DNA of 64,000 bases from Geoanaerobacter sp964528055 (GTDB lineage: Bacteria > Desulfobacterota > Desulfuromonadia > Geobacterales > DSM-12255), in assembly GCA_964528055.1 (NCBI GenBank), contig CAZGQM010000001.1:1-64000 (forward strand), read 5' to 3'. Every line of letters starts with the position of its first letter. The first letter of the stretch is position 1. The notes below the pieces were generated by a model that saw nothing but the letters and a program-made list of their open reading frames with translations, was not told the origin of the DNA and did no database searches. A program made the translations under genes and the position numbers. Positions 15,536-24,209 of this stretch are shown piece after piece.

Positions 15536-16947
15536 TGAGATATGTCGGTCATCGAAGGATGCCTCGAATTGAGAAACTTATGGGAATGTTTGCCGCGGCT
15601 CTGTTGTTTTCATGCAGCGGCAACCTGATGGCTGCTGAAACTGGCATGGCAGCAGCTGTTAACGCCAAAATCTGCCTCAACTGTCACAAGCCCGATGCTG
15701 GTAACCTGCGTGGGGAATTTGAGAGTGTTTCGACAACTGCCCAGACATTGCAGATCAAGGTCGACGGTGTTAATGAAGTAATCCGGTTTGATAAGAACAG
15801 CCTGAAAATCCTGAATCCTCCAGCAGGGGACAATCTCGATAAGCAGCTGCACGCCATAGCGAAAGGGCACCAGGTACGCGCTGAGTACACCGTGAAGGAG
15901 GGCGGCAAGTTCATGTCGCTCCTGTCAGTTAAACCGCCGGTAAAGATTCCTCCTGAAAAGCTGATCAAGCTGGATGAGCTTGAAAAACTGGTTGCTTTTG
16001 GACCGGAAAAAGGCAAGTACACCCTGATTGATTCAAGGCCTTACCCCAAGTTTCAGGAAGGGGCGATTCCGACAGCTATCAGCATTCCTTATACCTCTCT
16101 AAAGAAGATGCTTGATAAACTTCCAAGCGATAAGAACGCATTTTTGGTGCTGTACTGCGCCGGTCTCACCTGTGCTTTGAGTCCCAACTCGGCAAATGAG
16201 CTGGCCGCAATGGGGTACACTAACGCCAAGGTCTACCATGAAGGCGTTCCGGGGTGGATCATACGGAATTATACGGTGCTTACTCCGCAGTCGTATAAGG
16301 AGGCATGGGTAGACAAGGAAAACCCCGCCATCCTCCTTGATGTCCGGCCGGCGGCTGAAATTGCAAAAGGTTTCATAAAGGGTGCGGTTGCACTCTCTCC
16401 TGATAAACTTGATGAGATTCTCAAATCGTTTCCTGACAAAAAGCTGAAAGCTCCGGTTATTCTCTACGATGCGACAGGGAGCGACAGGGCGGCAGAGGTT
16501 GCAAAGAAAATTATTGCCAAAGGGTATACTAACACCAAACTGCTGACTGGCGGGTTTAATGCCTGGAGTGCTCTCAACTACCCGGTAGCAACAGGACAGT
16601 CTGCATCGAAAGTTGCGTATATTCCTAAACCAAAGCCTGGGACTCTAAGCAGGGACGAATTCACCAAACTTGCCAAATCACATCCTGAAGACACTGTTTT
16701 TCTTGATGTAAGGGATGCTTCTGAAGTAAGGGAAGGTGGGCTGAAAGGGGCGCTGAACGTGCCTGCAGAGCAGCTTCAGCAGAAGTTGGCTGAACTCGAC
16801 AAGAACAAGAGGATAATTACATTCTGCAACACCGGTACCCGCGCAGAGATGGGATACAGTATTCTTAAGAACGCCGGTTATACTGCAAATTTCTATGAAG
16901 GAATCATTGATTTCCAGAAGGACGGCTCTTTTAGTTTCGACGACTGA
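15535..16947 (+). CDS. Periplasmic triple-rhodanese protein with one c-type haem motif
   Basis: About 470 residues with a signal peptide (to roughly MAAETG). One CLNCH haem site lies near residue 45, then a beta-rich domain (about 60-140), then three rhodanese-like domains. Domains 1 and 3 keep an active-site cysteine (VLYCAGLTC and ITFCNTGTRAE). Domain 2 has aspartate there (ILYDATGSDRAAE) and should be inactive. It could carry persulfide sulfur near a haem. ATG 15535 has AAGGAGGA 6 bases upstream and overlaps the cytochrome stop by one base (TGATG); the upstream GTGs at 15529 and 15532 are less likely. It is the last gene of the cluster. Confidence 0.78.
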   Translation: MRYVGHRRMPRIEKLMGMFAAALLFSCSGNLMAAETGMAAAVNAKICLNCHKPDAGNLRGEFESVSTTAQTLQIKVDGVNEVIRFDKNSLKILNPPAGDNLDKQLHAIAKGHQVRAEYTVKEGGKFMSLLSVKPPVKIPPEKLIKLDELEKLVAFGPEKGKYTLIDSRPYPKFQEGAIPTAISIPYTSLKKMLDKLPSDKNAFLVLYCAGLTCALSPNSANELAAMGYTNAKVYHEGVPGWIIRNYTVLTPQSYKEAWVDKENPAILLDVRPAAEIAKGFIKGAVALSPDKLDEILKSFPDKKLKAPVILYDATGSDRAAEVAKKIIAKGYTNTKLLTGGFNAWSALNYPVATGQSASKVAYIPKPKPGTLSRDEFTKLAKSHPEDTVFLDVRDASEVREGGLKGALNVPAEQLQQKLAELDKNKRIITFCNTGTRAEMGYSILKNAGYTANFYEGIIDFQKDGSFSFDD

Positions 16948-16971
16948 TCTGGAGAAAAAAAGCTGTAAATA

Positions 16972-17010
16972 AATCCGCGATTCATACTGCGTGAGTCGCG
17001 GATTCTTTTT
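16972..17010 (+). terminator. Rho-independent terminator of the cytochrome cluster
   Basis: AATCCGCGA (16972-16980) and its exact complement (16996-17004) form a 9-bp stem followed by CTTTTT. It lies 25 bases after the rhodanese stop. Confidence 0.85.
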
Positions 17011-17144
17011 AACTGCCGGATGGCATTAATCTGTTACCCACCCCATTCTGCCCTGTTTGAGGTATATTTATGCCTTTATTATTCGTAGTTATCCACATTT
17101 ATGGTTTGTTACAGGGTCTCCGGGCCTGTTGGTTTTTTGACTCT

Positions 17145-17156
17145 ATTGTATACAAT
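17145..17156. promoter_or_regulatory. Palindrome shared with the GntR-gene promoter
   Basis: ATTGTATACAAT is a perfect 12-bp palindrome just after a TTGACT box. Ten of its bases (TGTATACAAT) recur in the promoter of the GntR-family gene (27578-27587). It may be an operator of that regulator. The surrounding gap 17011-17411 also holds a small hairpin, CCCCTA-N5-TAGGGG (17330-17346), and no gene. Confidence 0.35.
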
Positions 17157-17411
17157 CTAAAATATGTATTGACACGTTTCATTAGCTACTTACACGTGCT
17201 GCTTGTTTGCTGTGCAAGACGATAAACCTACCAGAGATACGTTACATTTTTGAACGTATCAACAGCTACAGGCGAGTTATAGACATGCCCCGTGGAAAGC
17301 GTTACCTGTGTCAAATTTATGAAAATAGTCCCCTAATTAATAGGGGCACTGGATGCAGTTGTTTTGCCTTTTGATAAACTATAACCATCCAAGATGCAAG
17401 GAGGGTACCCC

Positions 17412-18316
17412 ATGGCAACACGTCGCATCGATAAGATTCTGAAGAGCCGGCCAACCATCGAGGGGGCCGGGGTTCATCTCAAGCGGGCTTTGGCTATTCA
17501 CAGGTTCCTCTCTTCGATCCGTTTCTGATGCTTGACGACTTTCACACCTCCAACCCTGCCGAATATCTGGCAGGGTTCCCCTGGCACCCGCACCGGGGGA
17601 TCGAGACCATCACCTATCTCCTTGAGGGACTGGTCGAGCACGGGGACAGCATGGGCAACAAGGGGGTGATCAGGGCTGGCGACGTCCAGTGGATGACGGC
17701 TGGCAGCGGGATCATCCACCAGGAGATGCCGCAAATGAGCCCTACCGGAACGATGTGGGGATTCCAGTTCTGGGCCAATCTGCCGGCGATTCAAAAGATG
17801 ATGGCCCCGCGTTACCGGGATCTGAAGGCTGCTGATATTCCTGAAATCACTCTGGATTCTGGTGTCAGGGTAAAGATCGTCAGCGGCCAGGTGAACGGCA
17901 CCCATGGGCCTGTGAGGGATATCGTCATCGAACCGGAGATGCTCGACATAAGCGTGCTACCGGGGACGATCTTCCGGCACCCGGTGAAGGAGAGTTATAC
18001 GGCCATTGCCTACGTGCTGGACGGCGAGGGGTATTTTGACGAGCGCCGGGATGCTTTCGCCTATGAAATGATGGGGTCTGGATGGACGGATCTGGCCAGG
18101 AATTGCATCTGTGGCGCTGAAACGGTTGTGCTTTATGAGCGGGAAGGTGGAGAGGTTTCCATGACGGCCGGGGATCGTGGCGTACGGTTTCTCCTTATTT
18201 CCGGGAAACCGCTTAACGAGCCGGTAGCCTGGTATGGCCCCATTGTAATGAACACCCGGGAAGAGCTGAAGATTGCCTTCGAGGAGTTCGAGAAGGGAAC
18301 GTTCATCAAGAAGTGA
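17412..18316 (+). pseudogene. Pirin-family protein, broken by a one-base deletion
   Basis: ATG 17412 has a strong AAGGAGGG site and starts a typical pirin N-terminus (MATRRIDKILKSRPTIEGAG). At 17489-17491 the frame is lost: one T is missing from a T run, and the reading continues in another frame as FGYSQVPLFDPFLMLDDF through the full cupin body, including the metal-site region FPWHPHRGIETITYLLEG. In the first frame a TGA stops at 17526. Downstream ATG 17528 would give 262 residues without the N-terminal strands. Pirins are iron-binding cupins, some with quercetinase activity. This is either a real recent mutation or a sequencing error. Confidence 0.75.
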
Positions 18317-18458
18317 TTTGGCTTACGGATAAGGGAAAGCAGCGCTGAAACGCATCAATTGAGGTGGTGCCGGTAATTTGCTTCGCTCAGCCTGGATGAA
18401 AACCCGGATAAACTGGTCGAAGTTTTCCACTACAAAATTATTATACACAGGTTACAAG

Positions 18459-19052
18459 TCAAAGGTTCTTATCCGGCTCAAGCTCCTTTCGTAAGCGCTC
18501 CAACCCCTTACTGAAGCTTTCTGCGTCGCCAAACTCAAAGAATCGGGGATACTGTTCATGGGCTGACCGTATCCGTCGGGCATGTTTGATCGGACACCAG
18601 TACTGTTCAGTTCGCGCCGCGATCTCGCGGGCAAAACCTGCTAGACCGTTACCATATGCGCAGTAGAAACAGTTGAACTTTTCAATGAAATTGAGATACG
18701 GCAGATCTTCACGGTCGAATATGAGGTAATCGGCGCGAGTTACTTTCGAAATACCGTAAATGGGGAAACAGATTGCCTGGTATATGACTAGAAACAGGTC
18801 AAGCATTATGAACGGAATGAATCCGGAATAGATAATCGGTGCGGTCAGAATGTTAAGCGGTTTGGCAGTCAGGATGTACCTAATCAGTCCAGATCTGAGG
18901 CGACGCTGATGACGGGCGACCTCTTCTACGAAGCGAATCCGCTTCTCTTTGATGATAAATTCAAAGGATTCCCTCTTCTTCCGATACTCCTCCTCGAGCT
19001 CTTCTTCAATTTCATGCAATTTACAGATCAGCGCATCGATGTTCTGATTCAT
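18459..19052 (-). CDS. Uncharacterised membrane protein with coiled coil and conserved cysteines
   Basis: 197 residues from ATG 19052, which has an AAAGGAG site 7 bases upstream; the frame is open to 19109. It has an acidic/basic coiled coil (about residues 10-55), a long hydrophobic region likely to be one or two membrane spans (about 70-105), and then a cytoplasmic or periplasmic part with FNCFYCAYGNG and QYWCPIKHA, whose three cysteines could bind a metal. I do not recognise the family. It is convergent with the pirin remnant and divergent from the radical SAM gene. Confidence 0.6.
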   Translation of the reverse strand: MNQNIDALICKLHEIEEELEEEYRKKRESFEFIIKEKRIRFVEEVARHQRRLRSGLIRYILTAKPLNILTAPIIYSGFIPFIMLDLFLVIYQAICFPIYGISKVTRADYLIFDREDLPYLNFIEKFNCFYCAYGNGLAGFAREIAARTEQYWCPIKHARRIRSAHEQYPRFFEFGDAESFSKGLERLRKELEPDKNL

Positions 19053-19309
19053 GGCGAACTCCTTTGTATCTGGTGGATGAGCTGAATGTTTCACAGTACA
19101 TGATTGCACCGATTGTCGATAGCTATTGTTGACGTTACGGTTCTTGTAACTGCCAGTATCTCAGAGAAAGAGGTTACATTTCCCTGCGAAGATAGTAGCC
19201 CCTTGTATATTGTAAAAGTATTGTAAAACAGTAATTTATGGCTCTCTTTTTCTGTTTAGCTTCTATACAATGAACTGAACAAAGCTGTGCAACCTCCAAG
19301 GAGACCGTC

Positions 19310-21055
19310 ATGTTGCAGCATCCCCCCGCTGATCACCCGCGCCACCCCCTGGCAGGCAGAGCCCGAGTTCTTCTGACAAGTGTTTTTGGTCCTTATGCAC
19401 AGGACGACCAGTACGGGAGTCGCAAAATAAACCCTATGGAGTTGTACCAGAATCAGGTCACCCGCCTGCAGGGAGGGTTCTCGCTCCGGATGTTTCACCG
19501 TTCCTTCGGGCTGATGATGATTCAGGCCAATATCGATGCACCTTGCACATTAATGGATTTTCCGTCGTTGAAAGGCTTCACGGATGAAATCAGCAGTCAG
19601 CGCTACGACATCATAGGCATCAGCGGGATTATCGCCAATTTAGGCAAAGTGGCAAAGATGTGTGAATTGATCCGCTCTCTTCAGCCAATGGCAACAATTG
19701 TCGTTGGGGGGCATATCGCCAACAAGGAGGGTCTTGATCAGCTGATCGATGCTGACCTCATTGTTCGCGGTGAAGGAATTCGTTGGTTTCAGCGATACCT
19801 CGGGCAGAATGACTGTACACCGGTCAAGCATCCTGCTGTCTTGTCGGGTTTCGGTTCCAGAATTATGGGGATGGATATCGGGGACACACCTGACAGGACA
19901 GCGGCGATACTGATCCCATCCGTCGGCTGCCCCCTGGGGTGCAATTTTTGTTCGACATCCGCACTGTTTGGCGGCAAAGGACAATTTATCAACTTCTTTG
20001 AGACCGGTGATGAGCTTTTCAGCGTTATGTGCGAGATCGAACAAAAGCTCAAGGTACGCTCATTCTTTGTTCTCGACGAGAACTTCCTTCTGCATCGGAA
20101 AAGAGCACTTCGGCTCCTTGAACTAATGGATTCCAATGGAAAGAGCTGGTCACTTTCCGTATTCAGCTCTGCAGCTATCCTAAATTCTTACACATTGGAT
20201 CAGTTGATGGGTCTTGGGATCGGTTTTGTCTGGATGGGGATAGAAGGGAAAGAAAGCTCCTACGACAAGCTTAAGGAGGTTGATACCATCGAGCTAGTGA
20301 ATCTTCTACAGTCAAACGGCATCCGTGTCCTCGGCTCGTCCATACTTGGTCTTGAAGATCACCGGCCGGAAGATATGGAATCGATCATTGAATATGCCGT
20401 TCGCCACGATACGGTTTTTCATCAGTTCATGCTGTATACCCCGATACCTGGTACTCCGCTCTATGAGAAGCACCAACGAGAAGGCAACCTGCTACCAGAA
20501 TCAGAATTCCCCTTTGCCGATGCTCATGGCCAGTATCGATTCAACTATCGTCATCAACATATTAAAAGAGGCGAGGAAGAGGACTATCTCCTTGATGCCT
20601 TTCGACGAGATTTCGAACAAAATGGACCCAGTTTGCTGAGGCTGATCAGGGTTCTGCTGAACGGCCAGCAGGCCCACAAGTCCCTTTCCCAAAGGGTCAG
20701 TCACCGTATAGCCCGTGAGTCCGCACCGTTGCGTTCCACCTATGCAGGAGCTGTCTGGGCAATGAAAAAGTATTTTTGCCAGAGTCCGGAGATCATGAAA
20801 AAGGCTGACAGGCTGCTTGCCGATATCTACACTGCTTTCGGCTGGAGGACGCGCCTTCTTGCCCCGATAATCGGTCGATATGCATTCAATCGCTTGCAGC
20901 AAGAGGAAGCGCGATTGGCAGCAGGTGTTTCCCATGAACCTCGAACATTCTATGAAAAAAATGCGATCGAGCAAGCCCTTGAAAAATCTGCATCGACAGG
21001 ACGCTTGATCGACGCAAAAGATGCCTTTGAACCTGTTGAACCGGCATATCAATGA
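19310..21055 (+). CDS. B12-binding-domain radical SAM protein
   Basis: 581 residues. The N-terminal part (about residues 20-170) resembles a cobalamin-binding Rossmann domain (IVVGGHIANKEGLDQLI). The radical SAM core carries the [4Fe-4S] ligands in VGCPLGCNFCSTS near residue 206, and later core motifs such as FVWMGIEGKE and LGSSILGLEDHRPED are present. The long C-terminal part has no known domain that I can see. Members of this large class methylate or rearrange unactivated carbons. The substrate is unknown and there is no biosynthetic neighbour to guide it. The start is tentative: ATG 19310 has an AAGGAG site about 10 bases upstream. Confidence 0.75.
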   Translation: MLQHPPADHPRHPLAGRARVLLTSVFGPYAQDDQYGSRKINPMELYQNQVTRLQGGFSLRMFHRSFGLMMIQANIDAPCTLMDFPSLKGFTDEISSQRYDIIGISGIIANLGKVAKMCELIRSLQPMATIVVGGHIANKEGLDQLIDADLIVRGEGIRWFQRYLGQNDCTPVKHPAVLSGFGSRIMGMDIGDTPDRTAAILIPSVGCPLGCNFCSTSALFGGKGQFINFFETGDELFSVMCEIEQKLKVRSFFVLDENFLLHRKRALRLLELMDSNGKSWSLSVFSSAAILNSYTLDQLMGLGIGFVWMGIEGKESSYDKLKEVDTIELVNLLQSNGIRVLGSSILGLEDHRPEDMESIIEYAVRHDTVFHQFMLYTPIPGTPLYEKHQREGNLLPESEFPFADAHGQYRFNYRHQHIKRGEEEDYLLDAFRRDFEQNGPSLLRLIRVLLNGQQAHKSLSQRVSHRIARESAPLRSTYAGAVWAMKKYFCQSPEIMKKADRLLADIYTAFGWRTRLLAPIIGRYAFNRLQQEEARLAAGVSHEPRTFYEKNAIEQALEKSASTGRLIDAKDAFEPVEPAYQ

Positions 21056-21083
21056 AATTGCTGTTCAGCAAGTCATAGAAACT

Positions 21084-21113
21084 GAAAGGGCCCTTGTTGC
21101 AGCCAGGGGGCTT
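21084..21113 (+). terminator. Weak hairpin after the radical SAM gene
   Basis: AAAGGGCCCT and AGGGGGCTTT pair imperfectly (two mismatches) 28 bases past the stop. There is no uniform T tail, so this is only a candidate. Confidence 0.3.
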
Positions 21114-21206
21114 TATTAATTGAGAACGATTAGGTCGATGTCGAAATGAATTAAATTTTTTTGTGATTTGATGATTAATAATTCTGGTGTTGCCTCCTGA
21201 ATATTT

Positions 21207-21812
21207 TCAATTGACTAACATGGATTTGATTACGAGAGTTACCCACTGTTCAATGTCCTTGTCGGTAGGATTTGAGGTGAGTTCAGTGTGGGTTTGGGTT
21301 GCCCATAATAATTTATCTGTTTCTGTATCAAAAATGGCAGTCTCTATTCTGAAAATATCCACGTCTACTATATAAGGTTTCTCTGAACACGCCTCATAGT
21401 AGTAGCGATACCATCCTATTTTATTCCAATCATATGGAGTGGAGCATTGTGGTGTATTATCAATTGTCACGGTTTTTTTGTCTAAGAGTTTTGCTATGAG
21501 AACATTAGAAAAACCCTCTTTCTTAATCCTGCGAGCTGTCTCACCTTTGTCAGCATCCGTTTCAATAGGGTAAAATAGGTAGCTCTGTATTGACGCTATA
21601 CCCTGTTGTTGCAGTTGTTTGACAAACGAATCTTCAGCCCTTCTACGTAATAGATCGTCTTTTAAATGGCATATTATAAAAACCTTCTTAATGCTCTCCT
21701 GTCGAAACGAATCATCTCGCCAAGATGTACTGATCACAGTACTCTGACAGCCACAGGTTGTAATTATTAATAGAAGCCAGAAAATCATAGATACTCTTCT
21801 TAGCCTATTCAT
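21207..21812 (-). CDS. Putative lipoprotein
   Basis: 201 residues from ATG 21812, which has an AAGGAG site 7 bases upstream. The signal peptide ends in the lipobox ITTCGC, so it is likely lipid-anchored. The mature part contains a compact alpha/beta domain (KKVFIICHLKDDLLRRRAED, GFSNVLIAKLLDKKTVTI) of the kind seen in small secreted lipoproteins with a DUF4136-like fold; that link is tentative. It has low G+C for the window. It lies between the radical SAM gene (convergent) and tRNA-Sec (same strand, upstream). Confidence 0.6.
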   Translation of the reverse strand: MNRLRRVSMIFWLLLIITTCGCQSTVISTSWRDDSFRQESIKKVFIICHLKDDLLRRRAEDSFVKQLQQQGIASIQSYLFYPIETDADKGETARRIKKEGFSNVLIAKLLDKKTVTIDNTPQCSTPYDWNKIGWYRYYYEACSEKPYIVDVDIFRIETAIFDTETDKLLWATQTHTELTSNPTDKDIEQWVTLVIKSMLVN

Positions 21813-21959
21813 GAACAGTCTCCTTATCGCATGTAGCATTCCGGGCCTGTACTGTGATTTCTCACATAACAAACAAAAAAGAGAGTAAAAATATTATCGG
21901 TTGTTTATATATCGAGTGATCGGTTCGACAGTGGTAATGACCTAAGGCTCTGTAATAAT

Positions 21960-22057
21960 TGGCGGAAGCACATGGGAATCGAACCCACCAGGGGAGCTTC
22001 TCACCCCCCTCACCGGTTTTGAAGACCGGGGCGCCCACCAGCGACACACGTGCTTCC
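21960..22057 (-). tRNA. selC: Selenocysteine tRNA (anticodon UCA)
   Basis: The minus strand gives a 95-nt tRNA plus an encoded CCA. It has an extended acceptor stem starting GGAAGCAC, anticodon loop CTTCAAA with anticodon TCA, a very long variable arm (GAGGGGGGTGAGAAGCTCCCC) and a T loop GTTCGATTC. These are the hallmarks of bacterial tRNA-Sec. selA lies 6.3 kb away; selB and selD are not in the window. Confidence 0.95.
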
Positions 22058-22194
22058 AAGAGAAAATGTATGGAGAGTTTCTACTGCTGTCAATCTTAAA
22101 CTTGTTCAATGAGTAAAGATTTGTGACGATCTGTCGATATGTCTACATGAAGTCGGTTGGTGCAGGCTAGTAAGGCAAGTTTACTGGAGGTGCC

Positions 22195-22419
22195 ATGATG
22201 AGAGCAAAGGTCATATCTCTTGATGAATACCGGAAGGCAAGGCTTTGTCGCCAAAGAAGCCTTCGCTCCATGATAGAAGGGCATCTGGCAGAAGCTGGCC
22301 TTCTGGATAAGACGGAGTGCATCTCTTTGGAATCACTGGTTGACATCATTTATGTCATGGAAAATTGTTGGGAGCCTTGGGATACTGAGTTCGGAGCTGA
22401 ATCTACTGAGAGACAGTAG
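22195..22419 (+). CDS. Small hypothetical protein
   Basis: 74 residues starting MMRAKVISLDEYRKARLCRQ. A GGAGG site at 22186-22190 precedes two ATGs; the second (22198) has the better 7-base spacing. It is mainly helical and charged with no signal peptide. The VISLDEYRKAR opening is seen in various short uncharacterised proteins. It is divergent from tRNA-Sec. I do not recognise a function. Confidence 0.5.
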   Translation: MMRAKVISLDEYRKARLCRQRSLRSMIEGHLAEAGLLDKTECISLESLVDIIYVMENCWEPWDTEFGAESTERQ

Positions 22420-22590
22420 CGAGTAAATCAGTACGGGAATGAAGGTATTCCCGCTTCTCCGACATTTCTCGATTACCAAAGTTCTGGGATGGCGTCATAT
22501 CCGAAGATCTGCAAGCTGCAACAATGCCATCCAAAATATCTCCTTTGCACACTTCAATGAAGTGGCATAGCCACTTAGCTCTTGCGATGC

Positions 22591-23505
22591 TTATGGCATT
22601 GCAGGTTCAACCCAGCGACGGGCAACGAAAAAACCTGTTTCATTTTCCCTGTTGCTATTTAAGCCGTCTGCTGGTTTTCTCTTTTGCATTATTTCAGTCA
22701 GTCTCATGACCAATGGGGTAATCGACACTCCATCATGCTTTCCGTTGCATTCCAGTCTGCTTTCAATTACCTCATTACGGTCTAGAACGATGAGGAGATG
22801 TCCCGGCCAGACGATCAGGTCCAGTGGTTCGAGTCTTCTGGCGATGGAAGCCGCAGTCTCTCCTGCAATATGGACCGCTTCACCGAAGCGGGTGAGGCTG
22901 CTACTGTTTCTGGGAGTGTAGCCATTGGTCGCCTCGTAAAGGAGCCCTGAACAGTCGAGACCAGCAAGCTGCCAGCCGGACTTTGTCTGCTCAGGCAGGG
23001 TGACCCCGGCTGCAGGAGGGTAATATTCCGACATCTGCGGAATCCCCTTGCTGACGTTTCCTCCCCAGACATACCGAAGACCGGTGGCAGCTCTGAGACG
23101 TTCGATGATTCCCTGACGATTGGGGAGATTTCTTGTCCGTTGGGCGGGGGGATCGCTGACAATTCTAACAAAGCGGGCGTCTATGAAGTAGCCGCTGGCA
23201 GTGGAGTATGGGTACTCTTTGGTGGTTACGCGGTAGATTTTTGTTAGTGGGAACGGGATCTCATCTTCAATGAGAAAAACTGTTCCCGGTAGAGCGATAA
23301 ACTCCAGTTCACGGAGTTGTCCGCACCGGTCGGTCTTGAGGCGATTTCCGTTTGGGCCCCCGAAGAGCTGGCCGAATTGTGGTGTGTTAAGCACGGGCGT
23401 AGCGATAGTGGCTATGGCAAAGCGTTGCGGTGGCTCTCCGGCTTCCAGAAATAATGGTGTCAAAATGAGCATCCCGAGGAGAATAATTCTTTGCTGTATG
23501 GTCAT
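22591..23505 (-). CDS. Secreted NlpC/P60 peptidoglycan endopeptidase
   Basis: 304 residues from ATG 23505 (ATG 23517 is also in frame). A signal peptide ends near LEAGEPP; an SH3-like region follows (about 35-120) and then a C-terminal NlpC/P60 domain. The catalytic cysteine lies in GLDCSGLLYEA (about residue 185) and the histidine in WPGHLLIVLD (about 236). It should hydrolyse gamma-D-glutamyl-diamino-acid bonds in cell-wall peptides, like YkfC-type enzymes. ATG 23505 overlaps the stop of the upstream DUF3147 gene as ATGA, implying coupling. Confidence 0.8.
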   Translation of the reverse strand: MTIQQRIILLGMLILTPLFLEAGEPPQRFAIATIATPVLNTPQFGQLFGGPNGNRLKTDRCGQLRELEFIALPGTVFLIEDEIPFPLTKIYRVTTKEYPYSTASGYFIDARFVRIVSDPPAQRTRNLPNRQGIIERLRAATGLRYVWGGNVSKGIPQMSEYYPPAAGVTLPEQTKSGWQLAGLDCSGLLYEATNGYTPRNSSSLTRFGEAVHIAGETAASIARRLEPLDLIVWPGHLLIVLDRNEVIESRLECNGKHDGVSITPLVMRLTEIMQKRKPADGLNSNRENETGFFVARRWVEPAMP

Positions 23506-23834
23506 CGTAACATCCATTGATGGAGAGCCGCGCCTGCAAGCCAGGCAGTGAAACTGGCTGTCAGCGTGATTGGCAGAGCTATTTCCCTTTTGAAACAGAA
23601 GAGCGCGACCATGAAGAAGATGGCAGTAGGGATAACCCCCCAGAGGGCACCGCGGGTGTAGTCAGTTATGATGATTTGATCGGTGGGGTGTTCTGAGTGG
23701 ATCCAAAGGAGAACAGCTAGTGTAGTTATCGGCATGGTTGCGATCAGGCCTGCCATACTCGGTATCTTGCGACCGAGATGAGCGCATCCCACGATTACAA
23801 GATTGGTGATAAGGAGTTTTACAACGAACGGCAC
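23502..23834 (-). CDS. DUF3147-family small membrane protein
   Basis: About 110 residues and four hydrophobic segments (LLITNLVIVGCAHLG, MPITTLAVLLWI, LWGVIPTAIFFMVALFCF, ITLTASFTAWLAGAALH). This is the pattern of the DUF3147 family, whose function is unknown. I chose GTG 23834 because AGGGAGA lies 5-6 bases upstream and the length then fits the family; the open frame extends to a TTG at 23876 with no site. It overlaps the NlpC/P60 gene by 4 bases. The 375-base gap upstream (23835-24209) holds promoter-like A+T stretches only. Confidence 0.65.
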   Translation of the reverse strand: MPFVVKLLITNLVIVGCAHLGRKIPSMAGLIATMPITTLAVLLWIHSEHPTDQIIITDYTRGALWGVIPTAIFFMVALFCFKREIALPITLTASFTAWLAGAALHQWMLR

Positions 23835-24209
23835 CCGGCTCTCCCTGCAGCTTAGGACCACACATGCATAATTCAAGTTCAGGCTGCGCCCTTGGTCTAT
23901 AAACTAAACGGTATCTTGAACCGCAGAACATGGCCGAGATCAGGAGTTATGCTCTGAGAATGCATATCATCGGCTCCTTATTTCCGGTGGTTGCCGGTTT
24001 TGTTTCCTTCTGCTATCAAGTATAGTGGTTGCATGGTAAACTTCAAGAGTTCAATTAAGATGGGACTAGACGGTATCGCTTCCCCTGAGACGTTTTTGGT
24101 AGACGCTGCCAGGGGGGGCTCCAATATTGGCTGTATACTGCAGTAACCCGGCAAGACATGTTTAACTGTTGTTGTCCCGATTTCAATCCTCTCCTTAAGG
24201 AGCAGTAAA

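Noticed and set aside
17308..17346. TGTCAAATTTATGAAAATAG followed by a CCCC/GGGG hairpin, like the end of an IS21-type element
   Set aside because: No transposase, no second terminal repeat and no target duplication are visible; the resemblance is from memory of such ends only.
17412..17528. TGA at 17526 in the pirin frame as a selenocysteine codon, given the nearby tRNA-Sec
   Set aside because: Pirin homology continues in a different frame from 17489, before the TGA; the break is a one-base frameshift, and pirins have no Sec at this place.
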